From an uncultured Agathobacter sp. (GTDB lineage: Bacteria > Bacillota > Clostridia > Lachnospirales > Lachnospiraceae): a stretch of DNA of 64,000 nucleotides. A program made the translations under genes and the position numbers. The stretch spans positions 124,001 through 188,000 of the forward strand of contig CAJUND010000003.1 of NCBI GenBank assembly GCA_910587655.1, read 5' to 3'. The notes under the pieces were generated by a model that did no database searches, was not told where the DNA came from, and saw only the letters and a list, made by a program, of their open reading frames with translations. Each line of letters opens with the position of its first letter. Within the stretch, counting starts at the first letter, position 1. Shown here piece by piece: positions 14,727 to 24,097 of this stretch.

Positions 14727-16883
14727 CTAAACCATACTCTGTATTTTCGCAATTGTTTCCAATGCCTCGTCAGATTCCATATCCCTGATCTGTCCAAGCA
14801 GCGTATCAACACTGTCCTGCAAATCCCCGTAAGAATATTTATTAATCTCTTTTGCAATAAAATCGCAGGAGTTGTAATCCCCCCTGTCCAGTGCCTGGGA
14901 TAACATCTCAAAGTATGGGAGAATCTGGTCCATACTGTCAATACTTATTTTTTCCTCTTCCTTCGGTGCAATTACCGAAAGCCGTTCCTTATGCTTGTCA
15001 ATCTCCTCAATCAGCACCGGATGCAGCAGACGGATTTTTGGAATATTTTCATCTTTTGCAGCAACCTCAAGAATACGCGCAAGCTTTGACAGTAAAAGCG
15101 CCCCTACTGTTGCGGCAGTACTCTTTAATGCATGTACCTCAATTCGGTACTGGTCCAGATAATCCGAAATTTCTAGCTCCTGTACGAACTCATTCAGCTT
15201 CTCCTTCAGGTCATCCAGTGAATTGTAGAAATCCATCAGGGTATCCATCAGAAGCTCTTCTGTCTTAAGAATTTCAAGTGCATAATCAAAATCAAACTCA
15301 TCCAGTTCCGGAAGACCGATTTCATCCATATTGCTTTTTGCAGGTGCATAATTCCCCGCAATCACGAGGGATTCGGGCAGATATGTCTGTATCATCTCAT
15401 CCAGCTTCGCCTGCATGACCGGCTTCGTCATAAAATCGTCAAAGCCTTCTTTCATATAATTTTCCCTGGCGCCCGTAACTGCATTTGCAGACAGCATAAT
15501 AACCGGTGTACCTTCGCAGAGCTGTTCTTTTCTCATATGATGGAATGTCTCAATTCCATCCATTTCCGGCATCATATGGTCAAGGAAAATAAGGTCGAAT
15601 CTTCCCTCCCGCAGCCGCTGGAGACATGCCGCTCCGCTGTCAGCCTGGGTAATCTGCATCTTCGTCTGTTTTAACAGGCCGCAGAATACTTTACGGTTCA
15701 TTTCATTGTCATCAACAACAAGAACCTTTGCATCCGGCGCGATATAGCCGGTAACATACTGGTATTCATCCGCTTCTTTTTCAATCTTGCCCTTGAAATT
15801 ATTCAGCGGCTCCGTATTAATAATTTTCTGGTCAATATCAAAGGAAAAAACACTTCCCTTTTCGTATTCGCTTTCCACTTTGAGACTGCTTCCCATCAGC
15901 CGCAGAAGACGGATGGTTATGCTCATTCCAAGCCCGGTTCCTTCTATATAACGGTTCCTTGCCTCATCAATGCGCTGGTATTCAGAATAAAGCTTGCCGA
16001 TATCTTCTTCTTTGATTCCGATTCCGGTGTCTTCAACCGCATAGTGAAGTACCGCATTATCACCGTCTGTTTTTACACGCAGGGTAAAACGGACAGATCC
16101 TTTCTGCGTATATTTGACCGCATTTGTCAGAAGATTGACAAGCACCTGCCGAAGACGCACATCATCCCCGAAATATTCTGACGGAATCTCTTTCTGGATA
16201 TCAAAAATCAGCTGCAGTCCCTTTTCCTGCGCTTTTACAATAATCATGTTATAAAGCTCGTTCAGGAATTTGCCAATCTCATAATTTCCCGGTATAATTT
16301 CCAGTTTTCCGGTTTCAATTTTGGTGGAATCCAGAATCTCATTTATGATACTTAAAAGCAGCGTGGCAGAATTACGGATGTCCAGCGCATATTCTTTAAC
16401 GCTGTTTTCACTGCTTTCACGCAGAATCATCTCCGCCATGCCAAGCACTGCATTAATCGGCGTCCGGATTTCGTGTGACATTCTTGCCAGAAAATCCGTC
16501 TTCGCATAATTTGCCATGTCAGCTTCCACTTTCAGACGCTGCATCTGGTCGAGCTGCATGCGCTCTTCCGTCATATCAAACAATAGCATGGCATAAAACA
16601 TCTGCCCCTCATACTCAATCCGCTGGACGTCTGTATGCAGAATAAAATTATCACTGATAATCTCGCCGTCCTGTTTATGTTTAAAGGTATATAACAGCAT
16701 GTCATCTGAAAGCAGGTCGCCCGGATTCAAATCCTTTAACTGAGGGAAAATATCCTTTGCCCTTTCATTCGCTTCCAGAAACCGGTACTGGCTGTCAACA
16801 ATAACCATCGGTTCCCGCAGCATCTGGATAATCTGCTGGTAAACTCCTGCTTTAAACGCACTTTCCAATATTACTTCACCCAT
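14727..16883 (-). CDS. Hybrid sensor histidine kinase (PAS-HisKA-HATPase-REC-HPt)
   Basis: 718 residues from the ATG at 16883. A frame back to 17006 exists, but the strong promoter at 16983-17011 would place that ATG upstream of the transcript, and GGAGGA precedes 16883. In order: a PAS-like domain (about 10-110), HisKA with MSHEIRTPINAVLGM (His137), HATPase with N box VLVNLLTNAVKYT, DTGIGIK and GTGLGMS, receiver with FLDHMMPEMDG (Asp435) and MTKP (Lys487), and an HPt domain with HALKSTAATVGA (His584). No membrane helix is present, so it senses a cytosolic signal. It forms a phosphorelay with the response regulator downstream. Confidence 0.92.
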   Translation of the reverse strand: MGEVILESAFKAGVYQQIIQMLREPMVIVDSQYRFLEANERAKDIFPQLKDLNPGDLLSDDMLLYTFKHKQDGEIISDNFILHTDVQRIEYEGQMFYAMLLFDMTEERMQLDQMQRLKVEADMANYAKTDFLARMSHEIRTPINAVLGMAEMILRESSENSVKEYALDIRNSATLLLSIINEILDSTKIETGKLEIIPGNYEIGKFLNELYNMIIVKAQEKGLQLIFDIQKEIPSEYFGDDVRLRQVLVNLLTNAVKYTQKGSVRFTLRVKTDGDNAVLHYAVEDTGIGIKEEDIGKLYSEYQRIDEARNRYIEGTGLGMSITIRLLRLMGSSLKVESEYEKGSVFSFDIDQKIINTEPLNNFKGKIEKEADEYQYVTGYIAPDAKVLVVDDNEMNRKVFCGLLKQTKMQITQADSGAACLQRLREGRFDLIFLDHMMPEMDGIETFHHMRKEQLCEGTPVIMLSANAVTGARENYMKEGFDDFMTKPVMQAKLDEMIQTYLPESLVIAGNYAPAKSNMDEIGLPELDEFDFDYALEILKTEELLMDTLMDFYNSLDDLKEKLNEFVQELEISDYLDQYRIEVHALKSTAATVGALLLSKLARILEVAAKDENIPKIRLLHPVLIEEIDKHKERLSVIAPKEEEKISIDSMDQILPYFEMLSQALDRGDYNSCDFIAKEINKYSYGDLQDSVDTLLGQIRDMESDEALETIAKIQSMV

Positions 16884-16982
16884 CCCGTCTTCCTCCGTAT
16901 TCTGTCCTGTAACCCCCGTAACAGGTCTTACCTGTATTTCATCCGCACCATGCCTGCCATGGGTAAAATTTCCTACATTCCT

Positions 16983-17011
16983 ATTATATATGCTTTTCGC
17001 CGTCATTACAA
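16983..17011 (-). promoter_or_regulatory. Strong promoter of the hybrid kinase operon
   Basis: Minus strand TTGTAA (17006-17011), 17-base spacer, perfect TATAAT (16983-16988). The transcript should begin near 16976, leaving a leader of about 90 bases with two small inverted repeats (CCATG/CATGG and ACAGGT/ACCTGT) before the kinase start. Confidence 0.7.
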
Positions 17012-17043
17012 CACAATAGTACGAAAAAATTTATAATACCAGT

Positions 17044-18036
17044 TTAGTTATCACCCATCCCGTTTTTCTCCAGAAATTCCGCAATTGTACCATAATACTT
17101 CTCTGGATCCTTATCCTGCGACTGTGCATGTCCCGCGCCTTCCATAACCAGAAGTTCCTTTTCACACGCTGCCTCCCTGTACAGCTCATGCACCATATCC
17201 ACGGAAACCAGGGCGTCCTCGTTTCCGTGAATAAAAAGCGTCGGTGTACGGCTTTTTTTCACAGCATCCACTGCCGAGGCATCCTTTAAATCATAGCCGC
17301 CCCGCAGCCGCAGCATCAGGCATGCCGAATCCACAAACGGAAATGCCGGAAGGGAAAACCATTCGGTAATCTTATCCCCAAACATGGAATATGCATCCGT
17401 ATAGGCACAGTCAGAAACCACCGCCTTTACATGTTCAGAAAGATTTTCATCCCCCGTCATAATCAGCGCGGTGGCTGCCCCCATGGACTGTCCGTGCAGC
17501 ACAATCTGTGCATCTGCATCCTGTTTCAATATGTAATCAATCCACAGTTCACAGTCAAAATGGTCGGTCCATCCCATTCCGATAAAGTCCCCCTCGCTTT
17601 CCCCCTGACAGCGCAGGTCCGGCACAAGCACATGGTATCCCTGTTCATAATACCAGTAGGCAAACGGAAACATTTCCTCTTTCCAGCCTGTATACCCGTG
17701 TAACAGCATCACCCATTTTCTGCTGTCCTCTTTTGCCAAAAACTCCTCTGCCACAAGCCGGTAACCGTCCCCTGACTGCAGCGAAACCTTCCTGCTTTCT
17801 GCAGCCTCTACCAGGATATCCGCATCATCCATGGACTTTTCATGGTGTTCTGAAATTTCAGTTGTGTGTACCTGCTCGGAATATCCCATGACCGTAATGT
17901 CCTCGAATGCATCCAGTTTTCTCATAAAGGATGGTACAAGACATGCACTGACCAGAAAATAGACAAAAATAACATACAGCAGAAACAGGACAAATAAAAC
18001 CCCTGCGGTAATCTTAAACACTTTCTTCTTTCGCAT
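17044..18036 (-). CDS. Membrane-anchored alpha/beta hydrolase
   Basis: 330 residues with a basic start and one hydrophobic helix (about 8-32) that acts as an uncleaved anchor, placing the enzyme outside the membrane. Alpha/beta hydrolase motifs: oxyanion region LLHGYTGWKEE, nucleophile elbow HGQSMGAA (Ser), acid in HGNEDALV and histidine in GAGHAQS. It resembles serine hydrolases of the BEM46/YqkD type; the substrate is unknown. AGGAGGG precedes the ATG. Transcribed alone or with the methyltransferase upstream. Confidence 0.85.
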   Translation of the reverse strand: MRKKKVFKITAGVLFVLFLLYVIFVYFLVSACLVPSFMRKLDAFEDITVMGYSEQVHTTEISEHHEKSMDDADILVEAAESRKVSLQSGDGYRLVAEEFLAKEDSRKWVMLLHGYTGWKEEMFPFAYWYYEQGYHVLVPDLRCQGESEGDFIGMGWTDHFDCELWIDYILKQDADAQIVLHGQSMGAATALIMTGDENLSEHVKAVVSDCAYTDAYSMFGDKITEWFSLPAFPFVDSACLMLRLRGGYDLKDASAVDAVKKSRTPTLFIHGNEDALVSVDMVHELYREAACEKELLVMEGAGHAQSQDKDPEKYYGTIAEFLEKNGMGDN

Positions 18037-18114
18037 AAAACCCTCCTGGATTAACCCTTTAAAAATATTATATTATATACTCACCGGGAATACCATGGGG
18101 GATTGCTGCCATTT

Positions 18115-19350
18115 CTACCGTTCCTCCACCACCTGAAAAATAAAAAATTTCAGATAATAACTTTCATCCGCCGCCCACAAAACCGGATGGTCCGGCGCCT
18201 GTGTACGGAACTCCGCCTGGCGCAGTCTTTTATGCACAGAACGCGCCGCTTCCTTTATCGTCTTTGCAAAAAGCTCCTGCGTCATAAAATGGGAACAGGA
18301 GCAGGTGGCAAGATAGCCGCCGTCCTTTACAAGCTGCAGCCCTTTCCTGTTAATTTCCCGGTAACCCTTCACTGCATTTTTTGTTGCCTCCCTTGACTTG
18401 GTAAATGCCGGCGGGTCTAAAATCACCACATCAAATTTTTCCCCGGCGGCTGCAAGCTGCGGCAGCTCATCCAGTACATTGGCGCATCGGAAATGCACCC
18501 GTTCCTCCAGTCCGTTTCTTTTTGCATTCTCCCTTGCCTGCTCCAGGGCAAACTCCGAAATATCAAGCCCCGTCACATCCGCCGCCCCGGCAATTCCTGC
18601 ATTGAGCGCAAACGTTCCCATATGCGTAAAACAGTCCAGCACGCTTTTCCCCCTGCAAATATTCTGCATGGCAAGGCGGTTGTACTTCTGGTCCAGGAAA
18701 AACCCGGTCTTCTGCCCGTTTGCAATATCCACCATATAATGTACGCCGTTTTCCACAATTTCCACATTCGTGTCAAACGGCTCCCCGATAAATCCCTTTA
18801 CTTTTGGCACGCCTTCCTTTTTCCGCTCGTTGGCATCGCTTCTTTCGTATACGCCGCGAATGGCAATGCCGTCTGCTGCCAGCGTCTGCTTAATCAGCTC
18901 CACAACTGTAAGCTTAAACTGCTCCATGCCAAGCGCCAGGCACTGGATGACCAGCACATCCGCATATTTGTCCGCAACAAATCCCGGAAGAAAATCCGCT
19001 TCCCCGAAAATCACACGGCACGCCTGCAGGTCTTCACATGTTTTTATATCCGCGTTACCTGCCAGAACCGTCTTTCTGTAATTCCATGCATGTTCAATTC
19101 TCATCTTAAGAAACGTTTCATCAATCTCCTGCCCCGCCTGACGCGTCATCATCCGGATACGGATTTTGGAATTCTGGTTAATAAACCCCTTCCCCATCGG
19201 GTAACCGTCAAAATCACGGACCGTCACGACGTCCCCGTTTTTAAACCTTCCGGTAATTGTATCTATTTCATTGCTGTAAATCCAGAGTCCGCCTGCTTTT
19301 AACGTACGTCCTTCCCCTTTTTTCAGTGTTACAACCGTGTGGTTTTCCAT
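18115..19350 (-). CDS. Class I SAM-dependent rRNA methyltransferase, RlmI/YwbD type
   Basis: 411 residues from the ATG at 19350, placed by GGAGGAGG; earlier in-frame ATGs lie in or before that site. An N-terminal PUA domain (LKAGGLWIYSNEI, GDVVTVRDFDGYPMGKGF) is followed by a Rossmann methyltransferase with GVYERSDANERKKEG, VLDCFTHMGTFALNA and VILDPPAFTKS. E. coli RlmI makes m5C in 23S rRNA; the catalytic cysteine region here reads LATCSCSHFM. Target position in this organism is not determined. Confidence 0.88.
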   Translation of the reverse strand: MENHTVVTLKKGEGRTLKAGGLWIYSNEIDTITGRFKNGDVVTVRDFDGYPMGKGFINQNSKIRIRMMTRQAGQEIDETFLKMRIEHAWNYRKTVLAGNADIKTCEDLQACRVIFGEADFLPGFVADKYADVLVIQCLALGMEQFKLTVVELIKQTLAADGIAIRGVYERSDANERKKEGVPKVKGFIGEPFDTNVEIVENGVHYMVDIANGQKTGFFLDQKYNRLAMQNICRGKSVLDCFTHMGTFALNAGIAGAADVTGLDISEFALEQARENAKRNGLEERVHFRCANVLDELPQLAAAGEKFDVVILDPPAFTKSREATKNAVKGYREINRKGLQLVKDGGYLATCSCSHFMTQELFAKTIKEAARSVHKRLRQAEFRTQAPDHPVLWAADESYYLKFFIFQVVEER

Positions 19351-19459
19351 AAATTTCTCCTCCTCCATGAACATCAGTCCGTGCAAAATCTGCCTTACGG
19401 AAAATGGACTGCACTATTTATTATGGTAACACACCGCCCCAAATCGTGCCCAGCACAGC

Positions 19460-19488
19460 TTGTTTTCTGGTTACTAAAATGTTAAAAT
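19460..19488 (+). promoter_or_regulatory. Promoter of the CoA-transferase gene
   Basis: TTGTTT (19460-19465), 17-base spacer, TAAAAT (19483-19488), about 40 bases before the start codon and followed by AAGGAGG. Confidence 0.65.
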
Positions 19489-19530
19489 ATAGAAAGTAAA
19501 TTTTTATTTTGACATAAGGAGGTTTTTTTC

Positions 19531-20877
19531 ATGGATTTTTCAGAAGAATACAGACAAAAACTCGTTTCTGCCGACCAGGCAGTCTCTGTCATCAAATCCG
19601 GTGACTGGGTGGATTACGGCTGGTGTGTTGCAACTGTTGACGCACTGGACAAGGCCCTTGCAAAACGTACCGATGAATTAACGAATATCAACCTGCGCGG
19701 CGGCATTCTTTTAAAACCGCTTGCCGTATTTGAACGCGAGGACGCCGGAGAACACTTCACCTGGAATTCCTGGCATATGGGCGGCCCGGAGCGCAAACTG
19801 GTTGCACGGGGCTGTGCATACTACGCACCGATCCGTTATTCCGAGCTTCCGCGTTATTACCGGGATTTAAAGGATGACTGTCCGGATGATGTTGCAATGT
19901 TCCAGGTTGCCCCGATGGACAAACACGGATTCTTCAACTTCGGTCCGAGCGCTTCCCATATGGGCGCCGTATGCGAAACAGCAAAGCATATTATCGTGGA
20001 AGTCAACCAGAATATGCCGCGGTGCCTCGGCGGAACCGAGTGCGGCGTCCACATTTCCCAGGTAGATGCGATTGTAGAAGGTGACAATCCTCCGATTGCC
20101 GAGCTTGGCGCAGGCGGTCCTGCCACGGACGTGGACAAAAAGGTTGCCCAGCTGATTGTGGACCAGATTCCAAACGGGGCATGCTTACAGCTTGGAATCG
20201 GCGGAATGCCAAACGCAGTCGGCTCCCTGATTGCAGAATCCGACTTAAAAGACCTCGGCGTCCATACAGAAATGTATGTGGATGCATTCGTTGATATTGC
20301 GAAAGCCGGCAAAATCACAGGCGCACACAAATCCATCGACCGTTTCCGCCAGGTATATGCATTTGGCGCAGGAACCAAAAAAATGTACGATTACCTGGAT
20401 GAGAACCCGGAGCTTATGAGCGCGCCGGTTGATTATACCAACGATATCCGCTCCATCTCCGCACTGGATAATTTCATTTCCATCAACAACTGCGTGGATA
20501 TCGACCTGTTCGGCCAGATCAGCTCTGAATCCTCCGGAATCAAGCAAATCAGCGGTGCCGGCGGACAGCAGGACTTTGTCCTTGGCGCTTACCTTTCCAG
20601 GGGCGGCAAGAGTTTTATCTGCTGTTCTTCCACATTTACGGACAAGCAGGGACAGATGCATTCCAGAATCCGCCCGACGCTGACAAACGGCTCTGTGGTA
20701 ACCGACACCCGCAGCAACACCCACTTTGTGGTAACAGAGTACGGCATGGTCTGCCTCAAGGGATTATCTGCATGGCAGCGTGCCGAAGCGCTGATTTCCG
20801 TTGCACATCCTGACTTCCGCGACGAGCTGGTTGCAGAGGCAGAAAAAATGAACATCTGGCGAAAATCCAATAAATAG
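19531..20877 (+). CDS. but: Butyryl-CoA:acetate CoA-transferase
   Basis: 448 residues, the usual length. It moves CoA from butyryl-CoA to acetate, the last step of butyrate formation in many gut Lachnospiraceae. The text is extremely close to what I know of Roseburia-type But proteins: VDYGWC near the N-terminus, GEHFTWNSWHMGGPERKL, NGACLQLGIGGMPNAVGS, the glutamate of GVHTEMYVDAF that forms the CoA thioester, and ISGAGGQQDFV. It stands alone between its own promoter and terminator, as commonly seen, apart from the butyryl-CoA synthesis genes. Distinguishing But from 4-hydroxybutyrate CoA-transferase rests on this recalled resemblance. Confidence 0.92.
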   Translation: MDFSEEYRQKLVSADQAVSVIKSGDWVDYGWCVATVDALDKALAKRTDELTNINLRGGILLKPLAVFEREDAGEHFTWNSWHMGGPERKLVARGCAYYAPIRYSELPRYYRDLKDDCPDDVAMFQVAPMDKHGFFNFGPSASHMGAVCETAKHIIVEVNQNMPRCLGGTECGVHISQVDAIVEGDNPPIAELGAGGPATDVDKKVAQLIVDQIPNGACLQLGIGGMPNAVGSLIAESDLKDLGVHTEMYVDAFVDIAKAGKITGAHKSIDRFRQVYAFGAGTKKMYDYLDENPELMSAPVDYTNDIRSISALDNFISINNCVDIDLFGQISSESSGIKQISGAGGQQDFVLGAYLSRGGKSFICCSSTFTDKQGQMHSRIRPTLTNGSVVTDTRSNTHFVVTEYGMVCLKGLSAWQRAEALISVAHPDFRDELVAEAEKMNIWRKSNK

Positions 20878-20930
20878 GAAGAAAAACACCCGAAAAGGAC
20901 ATTGTTTGTTCACAATTTATTCATATTGAT

Positions 20931-20960
20931 AAAAAACCCCGACTTTGTTGGGGTTTTTTT
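20931..20960 (+). terminator. Terminator of the CoA-transferase gene
   Basis: Hairpin CCCCGAC/GTTGGGG with a three-base loop, flanked by six A and seven T residues: a textbook Rho-independent terminator. Confidence 0.9.
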
Positions 20961-20974
20961 ATAAAAATTACCTC

Positions 20975-21003
20975 TTGTTTTTGTGCAGTTTTTTCAGTAA
21001 ACT
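20975..21003 (+). promoter_or_regulatory. Promoter of the LTA-synthase-like gene
   Basis: TTGTTT (20975-20980), 17-base spacer, TAAACT (20998-21003), 62 bases before the ATG, which is preceded by AGGAGAGG. Confidence 0.5.
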
Positions 21004-21064
21004 ACTCGTGAGCGTGGAGCAATGGCAACTGAGAGTCTGTTACGCGAAAAAGGAGAGGTAAATA

Positions 21065-23167
21065 ATGCATAATTTTTTCAGCACAATCAAAACAAAACTT
21101 TTTACAAAAAGAGAAAAAGAGCATTCAAAGGAATATTACCGGAGAATTGCACTGTTCAATAAATATTCACTGGCTTTTCATGCACTGATTTCCTGCATGA
21201 TCGTATTTATCGTAGAGCTGATTTCCCGGCGGGATTTCTTTTCTGCGTGTTCCTTCATCGGAAACCACACTGCGGCCTACCTGTTCAACGCGCTGATTGT
21301 ATTCTGCTCCCTGACACTGGTTTATCTGTTCCGCAGGCGTGCATTCTGCCGTATCATTATCAGCGGCTTCTGGATACTGCTCGGTACGATAAACGGATGT
21401 ATCCTGTCCAACCGTGTAACGCCGTTTGGATTTACAGACCTGAAATGTATTAATGATTTATTTGCAATGAACAATACCAAATACTTTACAGCACGTGAAG
21501 CAATGCTTGTAGTTACCGGACTCGGACTGTTTGCACTGTTCTGTATCGTATTATTTATCAAGGGACCCCGCTACCAGGGAAAACTTTATACAAAGTACAT
21601 CCTTCCATCCATTGTTGCGGCGCTTTTTATCGGACTTCCGTTTACGACACATGCCGCACAGAATGCCAATGTGGTTGCCAGCTATTTTTCCAATATTGCG
21701 CAGGGCTATGAAAATTACGGTTTTATATACGGATTCTCTTCCAGCGTGGTAGACCGCGGCATGAGTAAGCCGGATAACTATTCAAAGGAAACCATTGACA
21801 GCATTCAGGAAAAAACGGAAACCACGAAGGAAAAGACCGTAGATAAAAAGAAACAGCCAAATATCATCTGCGTTTTACTTGAGTCCTTCTGCGACCCGGA
21901 TGAAATTAAGTTCCTTGACTATAACAGGGATCCTGTTCCGACCTTCCACAAGCTGGAAAAGAAATATTCCAGCGGATATCTGACAGTACCCGTTGTAGGA
22001 GCAGGAACAGCCAACTCCGAATTTGAAGTACTCTCCGGCATGAGCATGCAGTATTTCGGTACCGGCGAGTATCCGTACAAAACGATTTTAAAGAAAACCG
22101 ACTGTGAAAGTACTGCTTCCGTCCTGAAAAAGCTCGGATACGGCACACACGCTGTACATAACAACGGCGGTAACTTCTACAGCCGTGTCAATGCCTTTTC
22201 CATGATGGGCTTTGATACTTTTACCAGCAAGGAGCTGATGGACATCCAGACCTACACGCCAAACGGAAGCTGGGCAACGGATGACATTCTGGTGGATGAA
22301 ACCATCAAGACACTGGATGCAACAGAGACACCGGATTTCACCTATACCATTACCGTTGGTTCCCATGGGGATTATCCAAAGGAAGCTGTGATTGCCAATC
22401 CGAAATTCACTTTAAATAACATGGAAGATGAGGAAACCAAAAACCAGTGGACATACTACATCAACCAGTTAAATGAAGTTGATACCTTTATGAAAAACCT
22501 GATTAACAAATTAAGCAAAAGGGATGAGGATACCGTTGTGGTATTCTTCGGGGACCATCTTCCAACCATGGGACTGGAAAACTCTGATATGGTTTCCAAT
22601 GACATATACAAAACAAAGTATGTCACATGGAACAACATGGGCCTGGAAAAGAAAGATGCTGACCTTTATGCTTACCAGCTGATGGCAAATATCACCGGTT
22701 CTGTCGGTATTCATGAAGGAACCATTCTTGGATACCACCAGACACAGGCGGACAGCGCAGATTATCTGGATAACTTTGAGAATTTACAGTATGACCTGCT
22801 GTACGGAGAACGCTACAGCTATGGCGGCGAGGACTTATATCCTGCCACTGAGATTGTAATGGGTGTGGATGAAGTAACCATTGACAGTGCCGTAAACTCC
22901 ATTGGCGGTTCCGAGGTTATCATCCGCGGGGACAACTTCACAAAATGGAGTAAGGTATTTGTAAATGATGAAAAAGTATCCAGCATTTACAGCAGTTCTA
23001 ACTGTCTGATTATTGACCGGGATTCCATTGCAGACGGTGATGTAATCACGGTATGCCAGATGGGGTCAGGCAACAGCGTATTCAGAACCTCGAATACCTT
23101 TATTTATTCCGACCCTGATGCCGTCAGGGATACGGAAACAGCCGAATCCTCAGAACTGGCAGAATAA
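21065..23167 (+). CDS. LTA synthase-family phosphoglycerol transferase with C-terminal IPT/TIG-like domain
   Basis: 700 residues. Five hydrophobic helices (about 30-205) are followed by an extracellular sulfatase-fold domain: metal-binding ESFCDP, catalytic threonine in VVGAGTANSEFEVLSGM, TITVGSHGDYP and VVFFGDHLP. This is the LtaS plan; such enzymes polymerise glycerol phosphate from phosphatidylglycerol or decorate surface glycans. Past the catalytic domain a beta-rich segment (about 610-690: GSEVIIRGDNFTKWSKVFVN) resembles an IPT/TIG immunoglobulin-like domain, not usual for LtaS. Monocistronic, with its own promoter and terminator. Confidence 0.88.
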   Translation: MHNFFSTIKTKLFTKREKEHSKEYYRRIALFNKYSLAFHALISCMIVFIVELISRRDFFSACSFIGNHTAAYLFNALIVFCSLTLVYLFRRRAFCRIIISGFWILLGTINGCILSNRVTPFGFTDLKCINDLFAMNNTKYFTAREAMLVVTGLGLFALFCIVLFIKGPRYQGKLYTKYILPSIVAALFIGLPFTTHAAQNANVVASYFSNIAQGYENYGFIYGFSSSVVDRGMSKPDNYSKETIDSIQEKTETTKEKTVDKKKQPNIICVLLESFCDPDEIKFLDYNRDPVPTFHKLEKKYSSGYLTVPVVGAGTANSEFEVLSGMSMQYFGTGEYPYKTILKKTDCESTASVLKKLGYGTHAVHNNGGNFYSRVNAFSMMGFDTFTSKELMDIQTYTPNGSWATDDILVDETIKTLDATETPDFTYTITVGSHGDYPKEAVIANPKFTLNNMEDEETKNQWTYYINQLNEVDTFMKNLINKLSKRDEDTVVVFFGDHLPTMGLENSDMVSNDIYKTKYVTWNNMGLEKKDADLYAYQLMANITGSVGIHEGTILGYHQTQADSADYLDNFENLQYDLLYGERYSYGGEDLYPATEIVMGVDEVTIDSAVNSIGGSEVIIRGDNFTKWSKVFVNDEKVSSIYSSSNCLIIDRDSIADGDVITVCQMGSGNSVFRTSNTFIYSDPDAVRDTETAESSELAE

Positions 23168-23197
23168 AAAATCTTTCTGTGATACAGAATCACAGCA

Positions 23198-23227
23198 AAG
23201 CCCTCCCCGTGCCGGGGAGGGCTTTTA
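23198..23227. terminator. Bidirectional terminator between convergent genes
   Basis: Inverted repeat AAAGCCCTCCCC/GGGGAGGGCTTT with a four-base loop, A-rich on one side and T-rich on the other. It lies between the LTA-synthase-like gene and the oppositely oriented mrp gene and can serve both. Confidence 0.9.
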
Positions 23228-23241
23228 ATATTAAATTTACA

Positions 23242-24072
23242 TTATATATTTTTCAGTATTTCAACTCCGGCATCCAGCACATCTGTCTCAATTCCGTAAA
23301 ATCTTCCGGCATCTGCTTCCTTAGCATATTCAGGGTCCAGCGGCAGCTTCCCGAGAAGCTTTGTCCCAAGTTCCCTGACTGTTTCCTCAATATGGCTTTC
23401 TCCAAAAAGCCTGATTTCCTTCCCACAGTCCGGACATCTGATATAACTGAAATTTTCCACAACCCCCAGTACCGGGATATGCATCATGTCAGCCATGTGA
23501 AAAGCCTTTTTAACAATCATCTGCACCAGCTCCTGCGGAGAGGTAACAACGATGATTCCATTAACCGGAAGGGACTGGAATACCGTAAGCGGCACGTCCC
23601 CGGTTCCCGGCGGCATGTCCACAAACAGATAATCCAGGTCGCCCCAGACCGTCTCATTCCAGAACTGTTTGACTGCTCCCGCAATCACAGGTCCCCGCCA
23701 GATGACAGGCGCTTCCTCATCCTCCATCAGCAGATTAATGGAAATCATTTTAATTCCTTCCGGGGTTACAAACGGGTATATCCCTTTTTCATCCCCGACC
23801 AGCTGTCCGTGAGCCCCGAACATTTTCGGAATGGACGGGCCGGTAATGTCGGCATCAAGGATACCAACTTTGTATCCCGCCTTTTTCATCCGGGACGCCA
23901 TCAAAGCGGTTACAAAAGACTTTCCTACACCGCCCTTTCCGCTTACTACCCCGATGACATGTTTAATATCTGAGTATGCATTCATTTCCTCCAGCATACT
24001 CTGCTGGTTACATCCCTCACAGCTTTCCTTTGTGCAGGTGGATGCCCCGCTGCAGCTTGAATTTTCTGGCAT
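23242..24072 (-). CDS. mrp: Mrp/NBP35-type Fe-S cluster carrier ATPase
   Basis: 276 residues from the ATG at 24072 (AAGGAGA upstream; the frame is open further back but without a ribosome site and would overlap lepB). A cysteine-rich N-terminus (CSGASTCTKESCEGC) resembles the N-terminal cluster site of NBP35-type proteins. The deviant Walker A GVVSGKGGVGKS is followed by DADITGPSIPKMFG and the VDMPPGTGDVPLT motif. A CPDC pair near residue 210 is the bridging cluster site. It assembles or carries 4Fe-4S clusters in the cytosol. Last gene of the long envelope block. Confidence 0.9.
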   Translation of the reverse strand: MPENSSCSGASTCTKESCEGCNQQSMLEEMNAYSDIKHVIGVVSGKGGVGKSFVTALMASRMKKAGYKVGILDADITGPSIPKMFGAHGQLVGDEKGIYPFVTPEGIKMISINLLMEDEEAPVIWRGPVIAGAVKQFWNETVWGDLDYLFVDMPPGTGDVPLTVFQSLPVNGIIVVTSPQELVQMIVKKAFHMADMMHIPVLGVVENFSYIRCPDCGKEIRLFGESHIEETVRELGTKLLGKLPLDPEYAKEADAGRFYGIETDVLDAGVEILKNI

Positions 24073-24097
24073 TATTTTTTTCTCCTTTTCCTGTATT

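Noticed and set aside
16884..17006. Longer start for the hybrid histidine kinase at 17006
   Set aside because: No ribosome site, and the ATG overlaps the -35 box of a strong promoter that reads into the gene.
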